64,000 nucleotides of DNA from Epiperipatus broadwayi (lineage: Eukaryota; Onychophora; Udeonychophora; Euonychophora; Peripatidae): NCBI GenBank assembly GCA_028023455.1, contig JAQFVV010000230.1, forward strand, positions 250,001 through 314,000. The letters run 5' to 3'. The notes under the pieces are model-generated. The model saw only the letters and a program-made list of their open reading frames with translations. It had not been told where the DNA came from and searched no databases. The position numbers and the translations under genes were made by a program. Of this stretch, positions 32,523 through 44,516 are shown in pieces (positions within the stretch are counted from its first letter, which is position 1; the number at the start of each line of letters is the position of its first letter).

Positions 32523-33741
32523 ATCTTTTAGTAATTGTTAATAAAATTATTTATTTATTTAAAAAAAAACAAATCTAGTTTCTGTTTATTTTTTTATATG
32601 CTATTGTCTTGGTTTCACAATATTTATTATTTTCATTGAGTTAATGATATTCAGAATATTCCAATATTCACAGAAATAAAAATAAAGTCAGGCATATAAC
32701 AATATTTTACATTAAGATACATTTCAACTATGTTTATCTTCTAAGAAGGAAGATTGCACAATATGGAAATGAAGATTTCTTGACAGTTCAGAGAATTATT
32801 TATATTATTTCAGACTCCACACGATTAATTTATTTAGATGTTGAATGACTATTTTATTTCAAGGTCCAATTACATTTAATTATTTGTGAAGGTTGTCCAT
32901 GGGAAGATAGAAAGACATAAAAAGCACGCTTGTTTTTCTTCAATATCCAGTGATATCCTGGATAAAAGGTTATGACTATTCTAAATTTAAAATATTTTAA
33001 TTAGGCAATAAGATATTAGAATAAATATCATTTTATGTAATTTTAATAAGTTTTGTTATTTAATAGTAGGAAGCAGTCGCTACAAGAGAAGTGATGCCTC
33101 CTATAATGGGCCAGGATGTCATTCACTTATTCATTTATCCATTTATTTAATAGGCAACATTATATGATAATACAATTTCCAAACATCACAGTAGGACCCC
33201 TGAGATTATTTACTCTTGTTATTTTCATAGTGATTTATCCAATTTCTTATGACATAATATCAAATATTAGTAATATAAGATAAGTATTCCCTTGTGCTAT
33301 AAGAAAAGTACATTTTATGGTAGTTTGACATAAATCAAATATTTCAAATCATGCTATTCAAAATTGATAAGAGTATTACCATATTCTTGAAATATTAGAA
33401 GAGAAGATTTATTAAAAATACTTCTTTAAGTACAGATTTATTTTACTCAGAGAATATAATTTAATGGGAGGTTGAATCTGATAAATATTTTTTTTTGCAA
33501 GAGTAGAAATTTTCCTCTCTACCATTTATTCCAAATCATTTATTATGCTATAAATATTTGCAGTATTGTTTGATTTTTTTCTCCATCTTATTGTAAGTCT
33601 CTGTAGTATCATCTTAAAATTATTGTAACCCCACTGAATATAGCCCATGTTCCAGGAATGAGTCTTTCATCTCTTAATACAATATTTTCATCACCCAGCA
33701 GTAAGAGAGGTCCATTAAGGTTACAATATATATCATTAAAA
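32523..33741. other. Unassigned AT-rich sequence
   Basis: No coding or repeat match was recognised in 1.2 kb. Confidence 0.45.
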
Positions 33742-33832
33742 ACCAATCATGTCAACATTTACACAATCCTAATAGCAATACAATCAACAATTTTAAACTG
33801 TTGTCAAGGCAACCTCCTTTTTATCAATATAT
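33742..33832. repeat. Dispersed repeat, partner at 84-180
   Basis: CAACAATTTTAAACTGTTGTCAAGG and CAACCTCCTTTTT match 84-180 in the same orientation. Confidence 0.5.
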
Positions 33833-34066
33833 ATATATTTCTGGGTTTAAATCCATATATAAGAAATTGGGGCTAAAGATATTAATTATTAGTGTAATGA
33901 TAGAGAATTCTTTATATTTGATCACCTGTTAGATAGCCATATCTATAAAAACTGAGATTACAATGGTAAATGGTCATTTAACAGTAGTTTAACTATCAAA
34001 CAAATTAAAGATCATTCAATGATATCAAAAGTACTAAGAAAAAGTTGTCATTTCTGATTTATATAT

Positions 34067-34398
34067 ATGTTAGAAGTAACAAGAAGAGATCAAAATCTAA
34101 ATACATAGGTGGTAGAACAAATAGATATTGCTGATATTATTGAAAGAATTAAAAGACTGAAGTGGAGTTGGGCTGGACATATTGCTAGAAAAGAGGATAA
34201 TAAATGGACAGTTAAAATTTTAAATTGGGTTTCAATAGTCTATAAAAAGACAAAGAAAGAGACCACATGTGAGATGGAGGGTGAAATAAAAGCAATGTGC
34301 TGTGATAATGTGGAGAAGAGAGACTAGATGTCAGGAAACTCGATTGAAGAGCTTTATCCTGAAGTGGATCAATTGTAATTAAAAATCAATGATGATGA
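34067..34398 (+). pseudogene. RTE 3' end, 5'-truncated copy
   Basis: It starts in the C-terminal domain (LEVTRRDQNLNT), reads IKRLKWSWAGHIARKEDNKW and ends AATGATGATGATAC. A TAG follows QNLNT. The flanks are TA-rich, so the target duplication cannot be read. It is diverged from the full-length RTE. Confidence 0.8.
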
Positions 34399-34774
34399 TA
34401 CATATATATATACAAACATATACACAACCTATTTTTGTGTAACTTTTTCCTTCTATATATATATATTTACACATGTATATCCTTTATTTACAGTAATAAA
34501 TTTTATATATTCATATGCTTTTATTCTAATACTGAATTGAACCATAACCATATATACAAACATAATATTGATATATAAAAAATACAGATAGAAAATATGT
34601 TATTTCAAATCCAATGTACCCAACTTTGAATTGAGTATTTTATTTTAGTGTTTTCCATATTCTTCCATGTAAGCATTTATCACTGATACTTTTTTTTTTT
34701 AGTTTGCAATTTTGATGTGTCACTTTTATGACTTGAATTCAATGTTCTAATTAAGCTTAGTGTATTTATTTGAG

Positions 34775-34905
34775 TTAAACATCCTATAGTCAAGTGCAGA
34801 GGTAATGTGTCAGACTCATGTGGGATCATAGGATCAATTCTGGTGCAGATACTTCCAGCACTCAAATTTTTTATGAACTTTTGAGCAATAAACTCATTCA
34901 AATGT
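34775..34905 (+). repeat. SINE-A copy, sense
   Basis: The head GTCAAGTGCAGAGGTAATGTG, body CAGACTCATGTGGGATCATAGG and tail TTTTTTATGAACTTTTGAGC with AATAAACTCATTC follow the SINE-A order. Confidence 0.6.
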
Positions 34906-34964
34906 ATATATTTTATATAATTCAGCATTCTACTCAACTTTCTTAAACATTTTAACAATACTAT

Positions 34965-35085
34965 TTTTTATATCTAAACTTTATTCTTACAGTTTCGACT
35001 GTTCTGCAATCATCATCAGAGCAAACTGTACGAATGTTTTGATATAAAAAATATATTATTAAAGTGTTTAAGAAAGTTGTAAATG
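34965..35085. repeat. Half copy of foldback F4
   Basis: TTACAGTTTCGACTGTTCTGC and AATCATCATCAGAGC match one arm of the foldback at 20985-21262. The second arm is missing. Confidence 0.65.
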
Positions 35086-36045
35086 GTATAATATCAATAC
35101 ATAAAAAAAGGAAGAAGAAAAAGAAAATTACAATACTTTCCAATCAATATTGGTTGGTAAATGGATATCCAACTATTTTTATCTATAAAATAAAGCAATA
35201 GTGTAACCATGTACAAACACCCATGACTAGTATTTGGCAAGCTTATGAGCTGTTTTTCTTTTTCATTAGGTTTCTATGAGAGCTAGCTGGAGGGGATTTT
35301 GTTTGGCAGTGATTTATTTAAAGGCTGTTTTGCCTATCTACTTAACTATAGATATCTTAAAATGAGATTATCTTGATACAAAGTATGAGTCTAAGTTTTC
35401 ACATTTAAATTTTCTAGAGTAATAACCAGCATTTTAGAGTTTCTAGTAGTTGCTGACAGTTCAATAGCTTTTTCTCAACCCAGTTGGTGATGATTCATAG
35501 CCATTCTTGATTAGAGAATGATCTATCTGATTAATTCTGATAAAAAACGAAACTTTAATTAATTGGGTAATTTGAGTGGCATGTTGTTACTGCTCTAATG
35601 GTATTTTCGACATTTCTTCAAACCCGTCTACTTTTAAAGGCAATGGGAAAGTAGTGGAGAACAACAGCTTGAGCTATACATATCATAGTTTGGATCTTAG
35701 TTTTTTTTAAAACTATAATTCTGTCTTGGTTTGAACTCAATCTTTTAGGGGCCTCCATTTGACTTGATTGAGATAAAAAAAATGCTAACTTAATTCGAGA
35801 GTAATATGGGTGCTTATTCGAGAGTAATATGGGTGCTTATGCCTCAATATATTCCCTTTTTTGTTATTACCACTGCGAGCAGTAGCTAATATGATTCTCC
35901 AGTTGAGGAAAAATGCAAACAAGATTGATGCATGAACACTACAAGCATGGATCACCTGATTCACTGGTTGAAAAAGAATGCAATAATAATCTGGACTAGC
36001 AAAAATTGGCCCAAGTTATCATCTCGATTATAAAAAATTCAATTC
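35086..36045. other. Unassigned sequence with a 24-bp duplication
   Basis: No gene or repeat family was recognised. A perfect tandem duplication of 24 bp (unit starting ATTCGAGAGTAATATGGGTG) lies at 35792-35839, a likely replication-slippage product. Confidence 0.5.
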
Positions 36046-36054
36046 AAAATAATA

Positions 36055-36193
36055 AATAATAATCGAATGATTTTATTACTCAATAATTCATAAGAAATTC
36101 GAACCCGGAAATGCAAGCGCCGGAATCGAGCAGAAGACTTCACACTCCAGAGTCTAACTTCTTACCATGTCACTTAACCACACAACGCAGTTT
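36055..36193 (-). repeat. SINE-A copy with 9-bp TSD, antisense
   Basis: AAAATAATA flanks both sides (36046-36054, 36194-36202). The minus strand reads GCGTTGTGTGGTTAAGTGAC, GTTAGACTCTGGAGTGTGAAG, CTGCTCGATTCCGGC (B-box-like), then GCATTTCCGGGTTCGAATTTC and ATGAATTATTGAGTAATAAA. This is the clearest SINE-A copy. The TSD lies in AT-rich DNA, so it is suggestive only. Confidence 0.75.
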
Positions 36194-36204
36194 AAAATAA
36201 TATT

Positions 36205-37220
36205 GCTTTAGTCTAATGCTCTCTCTTTGATAACTAATCCAATTTTTGTTAATATCATTTACATTTTAATTTGCAAATGTTAAAATTCTGCACATTTTTT
36301 TAAATATCCAAATTACATTTTACTGAAAAATATTTTCATTTAAAATACATTTTTAATAGGAAGGTCGCCCTGCGCCGTTAGCCCATTAGTGAAAAGAGTC
36401 GTACTTAAGAGTTAAATGTTTACATAAATGTTTACTAACTGATTTTTTGCCAAGGAAAGTAAATGAAAAAAAGCTCAAGTGATTGCTACTTTGATACTCG
36501 AACGTCACTTAGCTACAGAATATAATAATAATAAAGATAAAATGTTTCCCAAAGGAAAAAAATATATATTTAACCTTAGATGTCCTAAATGTCCCATATT
36601 TGTTATTTAAATATTTTAATAATATCTCCCTTTAGTTACTTAAAAATTTGGCTGCTTTAAAACGTGTGTGTGCGATAGTATTTGCTTGCTTTAAAATATA
36701 CCTATTTTAATACGGCCTAACTGGAATGATGAATGTTTTATTCTACATTTTAGTATCTTGATTAAATAATTTATTTAACAAGGTGACTACAGAATTTCTT
36801 ACTAATTGTTTAATGAATATTTATCAATTTGAAAATTATTATTTTGTCGTATGTGTCAATAATTGCCCGGAGCAGTTGACGTTTTACAAGTCTGTTTTGA
36901 CAGTCTTCTATTAGGAAATAAATTATCGCCAAAAGAAATTTATTCCAAACTAAAATAAATGGGTACTTCCATCTTCTCTCTTTCTTTTGGTTATTGAACT
37001 TTAATAGTGATAATAATAACTTAGAAATGTAAACTTTACTGATTTAAATTTCAAAATCTTTTTTACTTTAATTATACATACATGTTTTTTTTTTTAAATT
37101 CTCATTTATATTATAATGCTGTCAATATTTATTTAGAATAGAAAATAAAAATTAGTTATTGAGTTTAGTTTTTAGAATTGTATCAACTAATCCGTACACA
37201 GTTTATGCACAAGTTTAAAA
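36205..37220. other. Unassigned AT-rich sequence
   Basis: No gene or repeat match was found in 1 kb. Confidence 0.45.
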
Positions 37221-37277
37221 CACCAAAACGTCACATGATCACTATTTTTTTATACGTACACAAGCTATTGTATATAT

Positions 37278-37499
37278 CAGGGGTGGGCAATTGTTTTCGC
37301 TCGGGGGCCGCATAGGTTGGTAGAGGGCCGCATCGGGGGCCACTTTGTGGAAGCAAAGGTTAACGGAGGGCCACATCTTTTTTTCATGACACAATAAACA
37401 CACTGCTTTATTCCCTGTATTACCAAAGAAATATTTGTTTGTCCATTCTTCATTAAACACATGACATTCATTACCAATTTTACATTTTTTTTGGAGCAT
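37278..37499 (-). pseudogene. hAT transposase N-terminal fragment (copy b)
   Basis: The minus-strand frame from 37499 reads KKCKIGNECHVFNEEWTNKY, FFGNTGNKAVCLLCHEKKMW and then passes straight into the terminal repeat. The Cys pair CLLC and the preceding Trp, Tyr-Phe-Phe residues are those of an N-terminal zinc-binding region in GTF2IRD2-like hAT proteins. Copy b keeps the Trp that is Arg in copy a. The junction from CHEK into terminal-repeat sequence shows where the internal deletion of the parent occurred. Confidence 0.6.
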
Positions 37500-37775
37500 T
37501 CATGGTTTCACAAAAGTTGGAAATATATATATTTGCTAATGCAAAGACAATATTGAAATTAATCAGATCAACTGGAAAATCACTGCACATCATATCTATA
37601 CTGCGCATGTATATTGATGTGGCCATTCTAGTGGAAAATATGAGATGAATATTCGGTCATGCAACAGGAAGTAAATCTCAGTCCAAGGTGGATTTTTTCT
37701 GATTGTCTTGGAGGGCCACATTAAAAGTCTTAGTGGGCCGCATGTGGCCCTTGGGCCACTATTTGCCCACCCCTG
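37278..37775. mobile_element. hAT MITE (hAT-3b), second copy
   Basis: CAGGGGTGGGCAATTG and TTTGCCCACCCCTG form the ends. The flanks GTATATAT (37270-37277) and GTGTATAT (37776-37783) match 7 of 8. The body aligns throughout with 28176-28672 and differs by scattered substitutions. It inserted next to a family B edge (CACATGATCACTATTT on the left). Confidence 0.88.
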
Positions 37776-37814
37776 GTGTATATAATGCTTTTTATTGACT
37801 AGACATTCTCTAGT

Positions 37815-38560
37815 CTAATGAATGAATAATAAAAATTGTTAATAAACTTCTGTTAAGTTGGTTGGGTCAAGTTGTGAAGGTGATAAGTTTGACACTTATC
37901 GGTCAACTGTAGCAATTGGCTATCTATAAATATATACTGGTCAAGCATTGGTGGTTGAGAGGTCAGTGACAGCTGCTTTACAAGCAGTTGTCCCGGGTTA
38001 GTGGATTTTCTTACTGGCTGCTGCTATGACACATGAGATAAATATATACTGAACAATGATAAAGATATTTGTAAGATGTTATGATCTGGGCCAACTGATG
38101 AGTGTTCATTCAGCATGAAACATGCATCTTGGGGATTACACATCTTTTTCACATGTCTTCGGCCATGTGTTTTATGATTTCACACCTCCAAAAGGTGTTA
38201 AAAATAAATAAAAATCAGTCTCTACTTTGCGTGAGAGTGGTGTAGTAAAAAATTACACTACAGAAATATTATTTGATAAGTGAATAATTTTCAGTTTAAC
38301 GAATGACTAAATATACTTCCATTAAGTGGTTTGTGTCAAAGTTATGAAGGTGGAAAATTTGAAATTTATGTTAAACTGTAGTAATTGTCTATATATATAT
38401 ATATACTGAATAATGATAAAGATATGTGTAAGAGATTGTGATGCAGTCCAATTGATAAGTGCTGGTTCTGCCGGAAATGTGCATTTTGGAGATCATACAT
38501 CCGTGAGAGTAGGGTAGTGAAAATTACTCTGCAGAAATATAATTCATTATTGTATATACA
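37815..38560 (-). repeat. Direct duplication of a family C-like repeat
   Basis: Two units (about 37815-38280 and 38285-38560) share AATGAATGA-like starts, GTCAA-GTTGTGAAGGTG-like, ACTGTAGTAATTG, ATACTGAATAATGATAAAGA and CCAACTGATGAGTG blocks. The first holds a SINE-T insertion that the second lacks. The later part resembles a diverged family C in reverse orientation. Confidence 0.65.
37940..38037 (+). repeat. SINE-T copy with perfect 14-bp TSD
   Basis: ATAAATATATACTG flanks both sides exactly (37926-37939, 38038-38051). The 98-bp body starts GTCAAGCATTGGTGGTTGAG, has AGAGGTCAGTGAC, the arm GCTGC-TTTACAA-GCAGT (TAC, Val-like), TGTCCCGGGTT and GCTATGACACATGAG. The paralogous unit near 38390-38410 runs uninterrupted across this point. 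Confidence 0.9.
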
Positions 38561-38654
38561 AATTTGTGGTTTATATATATGCATGCATTTGTATATCAGA
38601 AATTAATGATTTTTAATGAGCACATACATAACTTTACAGTTTATTAAATAAATT

Positions 38655-39235
38655 ATGTAATATATTCGGGGTTCGAACTCAGACTTTCACACGACCCACC
38701 ACTCTCAGTGCCATCTCATATTGCTGACCCACCTGATCACACACATGTTGAAAAGATAAATAATCACCAATATACATATTTCATGCTAAACCAGCAATCA
38801 TCAGTTGGTCTAGATTACTATCCTCACACATATATATAATCAGTACTCAGCGTTATATTAAGATGACTAATATGTCAACATGGGTAGGATGACAACCTTG
38901 GCACTATCAAGGGCTTTGAACGTTCCATCATCAGATTTTCAATGAAATGTAAAGGTAAAGAGTTGTGAGTTGGAATAGTTTGAAGCCTGTCCATTAAAGT
39001 ATGAAGATTGGCTATCTTAATATAAAGCTGAGTACTGATTATATATATGTGTGAGGATAGTAATCTAGACCAACTGATGATTGCTGGTTTAGCATGAAAT
39101 ACATATATTGGTGATTATTTATCTTTTCAACATGTGTGTGATCAGGTAGGTCAGCAATATGAGATGGCACTGAGAGTGGTGGGTCGTGTGAAAGGCTGAG
39201 TTCGAAACCTGCATATATTACATATATTAATGCAG
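38655..39235. repeat. Family C foldback (direct then inverted unit)
   Basis: 38655-38880 is a direct unit (TTCGGGGTTCGAACTCAGAC...CAGTACTCAGCGTTATATT); 38880-39235 is the reverse complement (GTTGACAT-like end, GTAGGATGACAACC, ATCAGATTTTCAA, CTGTCCATTAAAG...AAGGCTGAGTTCGAAACC). The outer edges are mutually inverted, making a hairpin-capable element of about 580 bp. Confidence 0.8.
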
Positions 39236-39239
39236 GTTT

Positions 39240-40180
39240 AAGCCTGTACAATGTATTAAATAAATTATGCTAAGAATATAAATGTATTTCATGGAACAAA
39301 AAAGTTCTAATATGTTACTAAAACAATTTACGAGCATATCCTTCCTTTGTTATATCATTTCTGTCTGATAAACAAAAATCTGATAAATGATTCTTAGGGA
39401 TCTCACTTATAAATTATCTTCATAACCCATTTGGATTTGTTTGCTCTGTGGAATAGGTATATATCAAGGATTTAGTGCTTATAACATTTTAAAAATTGAC
39501 TCACATGATCATAAAACCAGTCAGCATGATTATCATCATTTCATTGATTGTGATCTACAGTAAAATCACATCTTCATTGGAATCTTCAGATAAAGTGAGC
39601 AAGGTTTTCATGGGAGCGAAGAAAGTAGACCCTACTGAGACTTAATCACATGTTTTGCAGAGCCTCAAGCAAAATTTAACAGTGGGTTCCAAAATGTTTG
39701 CAAAATTTTTTTTTTACTGAAAATATCATAGAATTCTATTAAAAATAATTTGCAGACTTTGATATATCAACAAAAAATCACAGAATAAAAAAATATATAT
39801 TAGTGCTTATTTCCTATTGATTTTATCAAAAAATATTAACATATATACCATATACTTAATACAAATTTAATTAAAATGCTTTCTATAGCAATATGTCTTT
39901 GAAACATCAAAAATTCTATTATTTAGAAATTTGAATATGAAGAATCCATTCTGAGCATGGAGCTTCAGAGTAAGTCCTCAAAAACTGACATCTGAGCCAA
40001 TCTTGACCCCATTTATGTTATACAAATTTTCTTAAAAACTTGTTGTTTGCTGCATTAGGGAAATATGGCAGAGAATATAATATAATGGTGGACTACAATT
40101 AACAAGGTGTTGAAATATTTCAAAGGAAAAAGTTTTCTACAAAAGGACATAAAAGATATCACCATAAAATATTAAATATA
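39240..40180. other. Unassigned AT-rich sequence
   Basis: No firm match. A stretch near 39555-39640 (TCTACAGTAAAATCACATC, TCTTCATTGGAATC) is faintly similar to the LINE-F C-terminal region at 59005; too weak to call. Confidence 0.4.
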
Positions 40181-40184
40181 CACA

Positions 40185-40290
40185 GAGGCAAAATTCTCCA
40201 TACAATAGTGTCACTCAATGCCATCCAGGGTAATGGTGATCATGTGATGTTCAGTGGTTTAATATTAAATATACAGAGTAATGAACCAAT
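40185..40290. repeat. Family B end fragment
   Basis: GGCAAAATTCTCCATACAATAG and GGTGATCATGTGATGTTCAGTG match the family B end block, in inverted orientation relative to 3300-4182. Confidence 0.55.
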
Positions 40291-41570
40291 GTATTATATA
40301 TGTAGGTGTATTGTGTTTCATAAGTTGCTTTATATTGTTATGAACACTCATGTCTAGAGAAGTTTGGGGTTTGTTTTTGTCTTTTTACTTTTTTTTTCTT
40401 TTAGAATTGGAAGAGCCATCTCATTTGTGAATAACTTCTTTGACTTCTTATTTTTCACAAGTCTACTGAAGGTAATACCTTGAAATAATCAGTAAAAAAA
40501 TATGAATTATGAAGTACTCTCATTAGAATTTTCAATTAATTCTTTGGATTGAAAAACTAATGAGGATAACTTTTAAAAATAATATTTAAAAAAATCATAT
40601 GGATTAGTTATTTAGGATTGCACATCAATAGGGGTTAGCTATTTAGGATTGCACATCAAAGTGATAAAGTGGGCATAATAGTCCCATTTGATAACCAAAT
40701 GATTTTTTCTCTCAGCTGGTAATTGATCAAGAAACTTTATTTTTCAATTGTAATCTTTTATAGATCAAAAATAAATTGTAGCCGCACCTTAGTAGAATTA
40801 ATTATCATTTTTTGTATTGATTTTTTTATTTTTAGATCATAATCTTTTTACATTTTAAGCGAAATTTAACTTAAATCACACACAAAACAGAAATAATACA
40901 ATAAAAGCTATGAATTTTAAATTTAAATGTGAAATTTGTATATTTCCAATACTTCATATAAAAAGTCTTTATGATGTGGTAGTTGTGCCTTAATCTCCCA
41001 TATTTAGGATATGGGTTTGAATTTAAGATGGATATTTTTTTAAAAAAAATCCTTAGACATAGAATTTCTTTTTCAGTAGTCATTTTTCATTTATCAGTCC
41101 ATAGACAACCTAATGGATCATCTAATAGAGGTAGATAACTGTTATTTAGTTATTACTAAGCTGAGAGGGTATCTTAAGTAGTCAGATGGGTGCCAATGCA
41201 TTATTTTGAAATATAAAAATATGATTTAATGTGCTGCAGTCCTTCCTTTTAAAAATGAGTTGTTGTACTTTTACCAGAAATCAAAAATCAATATTTATAA
41301 TATTATCCATTATTTTGATAAAAAATATTATTAGTTGGTTAAGATGTTACCTGAGCATAAGATTGAGCGCAACAACTCCATTCAGTAGACCAAATTGAAT
41401 TTTTTTCTTTTTACGTAGGTGAGATTGATCCAGGAATCTTTCTGTTCCTGCTTGATCACACTTCTACTGGTTTAAACTACACAGAGCATGTGTTACTGCT
41501 TGAAGTGAAAATAAAATAAAAAGCAATGGATTAAAATGCTTTTTATAAAGATGTTTTCCATTTGCATTAG
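40291..41570. other. Unassigned AT-rich sequence with a small duplication
   Basis: No gene was recognised. TTTAGGATTGCACATCAA occurs at about 40611 and 40642, a tandem duplication of period about 31. A weak tRNA-like stretch near 40975-41030 (GTGGTAGTTGTGCC, GGGTTTGAATTT) may be a SINE relic. Confidence 0.45.
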
Positions 41571-41574
41571 GAGA

Positions 41575-41835
41575 AGGAGTTCACTCAATTTGTTTAACTC
41601 CAGTGTCATTTGTTAAATACATGAGTAATCAATGGCTACTAGATGGCAGGGTTAATCAAATTTCCAGCCTAGTTTCTAATTATTGGCCTTCTTCAGCCAT
41701 AAAACAACTATGTGATGAAGGCAACAGCCTGAAACTAATCAGAGAATTCGGTTGACGTCAGCACCTAGTTTCCATGATTTATCAAACTAGCAATAGATGG
41801 CTCTGGAATAGAGTAAATAGAGTGAATTACTACTT
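41575..41835. repeat. Repeat family G, roughly palindromic
   Basis: It contains GAGTAATCAATGGCTACTAGATGGC, TAGTTTCTAATTATTGGCC, GATGAAGGCAACAGCCTGAAACTA and ends with TAGATGGC-CTGGAATAGAG-like sequence in inverted sense. Parts recur at 49990-50170 and 52758-52885. It shares the GATGAAGGC-ACA-GC-GAAACTA block with family B. Non-coding. Confidence 0.5.
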
Positions 41836-42174
41836 CTAATGCAGATGCAGAAAATAAGTTGGGAAAGTGAAAGTCAGATAATGGTTATCATAAATGATAT
41901 AAGCAGAATTTAACATAATAGTAAAGACTATACAATTGCATACCATTGTATTATATTTGCTTTGAAATATATAGCTTAATGAAGATTTATCATCAGAGAT
42001 ATTTCATGTGTATTGGATGCACCAGCAAACATCATGTGCCCATCTATTCATTATTTTTAAATAGAAAACTGTTTCTCCTATACCAGTTTTGCTATCTTAT
42101 ACAAGTTTGACAAATGGGTAGATACTTGATTATACAAATTCAGTATTGTCTTATTCATATTCACAGAGTAGTTT

Positions 42175-42490
42175 TTAGTTTGTGGCTTTTATCCATGAAG
42201 AATTATGGTTCTGGAAGAACAGAGATCCAGATTCAAAACTCACCACTTATGAAAGCCATAAGTTAGAAACTAGTCTGGAGATATAGACAAGATGACACAC
42301 GGTATGCAGTTAAGCATTACCATCTGGCATTTTTTAGTTATTCAAGCATACATAAGATCCAGAAAGCTATAAGCTAGAAATTGGTCTGGGCATATAGATA
42401 GGTCAATACTAGATATAGATTTATTAAGCACTACCATCTGATATCTAATTGATTACTGGAGCTTACATAAGATAACAGAACTAGAATAGG
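42175..42490. repeat. Diverged family B-like copies
   Basis: Two partial units: TTATGAAAGCCATAAGTTAGAAACTAGTCTGG at 42247 and GAAAGCTATAAGCTAGAAATTGGTCTGG at 42362, each followed by a related tail (ACACGGTATGCAGTTAAGCA; ATTTATTAAGCACTACCATC). Confidence 0.5.
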
Positions 42491-43284
42491 AAAACTTGAT
42501 TTTTATATTGGAATCAACTACTGTCCTTAACTAAATGTTTAAACACTGATTTTTTTTTTTAATAAACTTCTTTTTCCTATCATTTTTTAAAATTTGAAAT
42601 TCATATTTTTATTTTATATTTATAAAAATTAGAATAAACTGCATGTCAGACGCTTTATTTAAAAAAAAACAAACGGGACCTAAAAATTTAAATAAACTCA
42701 CCTGAAGCAATTTTTTTTTTCATGAACGAAATAATTTAATCAAATCAACAAAAATTGAGCAGCCCCAGGGTAAGGAAGACTTAAAAAAATACCTGTACTG
42801 GTCATATTTACAAAAATATTATTATTCTAATGGCTTAATTCTTTTTTATATATTTAAAGTATTAAAATAATAATATAATTACTACATTTCAAGGGATGGC
42901 TAGGTTGTTAACATTGACCACTGCAATTATATACATAAAATTTATGACAGGTTAACAAATTTTCGCACAGAATTATTATATAGTGGTCACATATAATTAG
43001 ATAGTGCCTTTAAGATAGAGAATGCATATCTATTTATTTTGCCTTTCTCAAAAAAAAAAATCGCATACGCACACATAAACACAAAAATAAGTCACTAATA
43101 ATAAACATTAATTTTAAAATCATTTCCAATTTGTCTAATTTGGCAAATAATTATTTTCAACAAATTTGATGTAATCTGACTATATTTTTTGTGTTTATTG
43201 TTTTTTCCTAACTGCAATAATGCTTTTTTTTTTTTTTTCAAATATACTTTGCAGATCACATCATCGTTACTAGAAGCTATCCGT
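42491..43284. other. Unassigned AT-rich sequence
   Basis: Several A and T homopolymers; nothing recognised. Confidence 0.45.
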
Positions 43285-43805
43285 AAATAAGAGTGGTGGG
43301 TCGTGTGACAGTCTGTGCGCATACACCCTATATATTACATATATTGATACAGGTATATAATAAGCCTGTATTTGGTGTCTGCCCATCCTTCGTGTATGTA
43401 TTAAATGGATTATGTCCTGTACATGAGAGTTCAGATTGACTTTAGGTCAACATGGGTGAGACGAGAATCTCGGCCTCAGGGTGGCCTTTGAGCGTTCCAT
43501 CATCAGATTTTCAATTGGATGGACGGTTGAAGAGTTGGAGTGTGGAGTGGATTGAAAACTGTCCATTAAAGAATGAAGATTGGCTATCTTAACATATATC
43601 TGAGCACTTATTGCATATATGTGTAGAGATGATAATCTGGACTAACTGGTGATTGCTGGTTTAGCATGAAATACTGTATTGGTGATTAGTTATCTTTTCG
43701 ACATATATGTGTTCAAGTGTATCAGTGTTATGAGATAGAATGGAGAGTGGTGGGTCGTGTGAAAGTCTGTGCTCATATACTCTATATATTACATATATTG
43801 ATACA
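43285..43805 (-). repeat. Family C, reverse orientation, duplicated end
   Basis: GAGTGGTGGGTCGTGTGACAG at 43291 and GAGTGGTGGGTCGTGTGAAAG at 43744 each precede CTATATATTACATATATTGATACAGG. Between them runs an inverted family C unit (GTCAACATGGGTGAG, ATCAGATTTTCAA, TTAAAGAATGAAGATTGG, GGTGATTAGTTATCTTTTCG). The arrangement is head to tail, about 450 bp period. Confidence 0.7.
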
Positions 43806-43899
43806 GGTATATAATAAGCCTGTATTTCAGTTAATAATAATCGTTCTAATTCTACTCACACCTAAATTAGAAAGACAAAAGAATGTAATTAAAGATGAA

Positions 43900-44040
43900 T
43901 TTTGCGATGACTATATCGGACGAATCAGTCCTTGAATCATAGATACGTTCACAAATATCACATCTGACATTTTGCAATGCCATGTTAAAACTTTTTCTGC
44001 AGAGAATTTTATTTTTTGAAAGACTTCAAGTATATGTCTA
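43900..44040 (-). pseudogene. Possible LINE C-terminal zinc-motif remnant, antisense
   Basis: The minus strand reads QNVRCDICERIYDSRTDSSD, resembling the C-terminal CX2C box (CDxCxRxxxSRxGLxxH) of many invertebrate LINE ORF2 proteins. The following His is not seen. The stretch is too short for more than a suggestion. Confidence 0.3.
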
Positions 44041-44164
44041 ATTATAGTTTTTCACATTGTTTTCTCTTTTCAGCTATTGTCAACAATAAAATTATATACG
44101 CTTCGAGATAAAATTTAAAATAATTTAAAACAAACTGGAACAGTAATTTAGTGTGCTTTGATAT

Positions 44165-44516
44165 GTGTGCAGTACAGAGACTTAAGACTACACAATATAA
44201 AAAAAGATGTATGTTAGGGTAATAATAAAAAATTGAAAATGAAATACAAGATTGTAAGATCAGTATCATCAATAGTATTAAAAGTATTGAAAGATAAATG
44301 GAGTTGCGCTGGACATATTTCTAGGAGAAATGATAATAGATGGATAGTTGAAATTTGTAAAAGACCTAGCAACCGACCACATGTGAGATAGAGGTATGAG
44401 ATAAAAAAGTTTGCTAATGTGATGTGGCAAAGAGAGATTATGAACCAGAAAACCTGGATTAAACTTAGAGAGACCATTCTGAAAAGATCAACAATGATTG
44501 AAAATAAGGGTGATGA
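44165..44516 (+). pseudogene. RTE 3' end, 5'-truncated copy
   Basis: CAGTACAGAGACTTAAGACTAC begins the match to the RTE C-terminal domain; the GH-R signature remains as WSCAGHISRRNDNRW, followed by RPSNRPHVR and a TAG. It ends with GATGATGACATG. Many indels: an old copy. Confidence 0.75.

Noticed and set aside
35017-35090. A second complete F4 foldback.
   Set aside because: Only one arm is present; the expected mirror is missing.
36880-37220. Possible exon before the second hAT.
   Set aside because: No open frame with splice-like borders or family resemblance was found.
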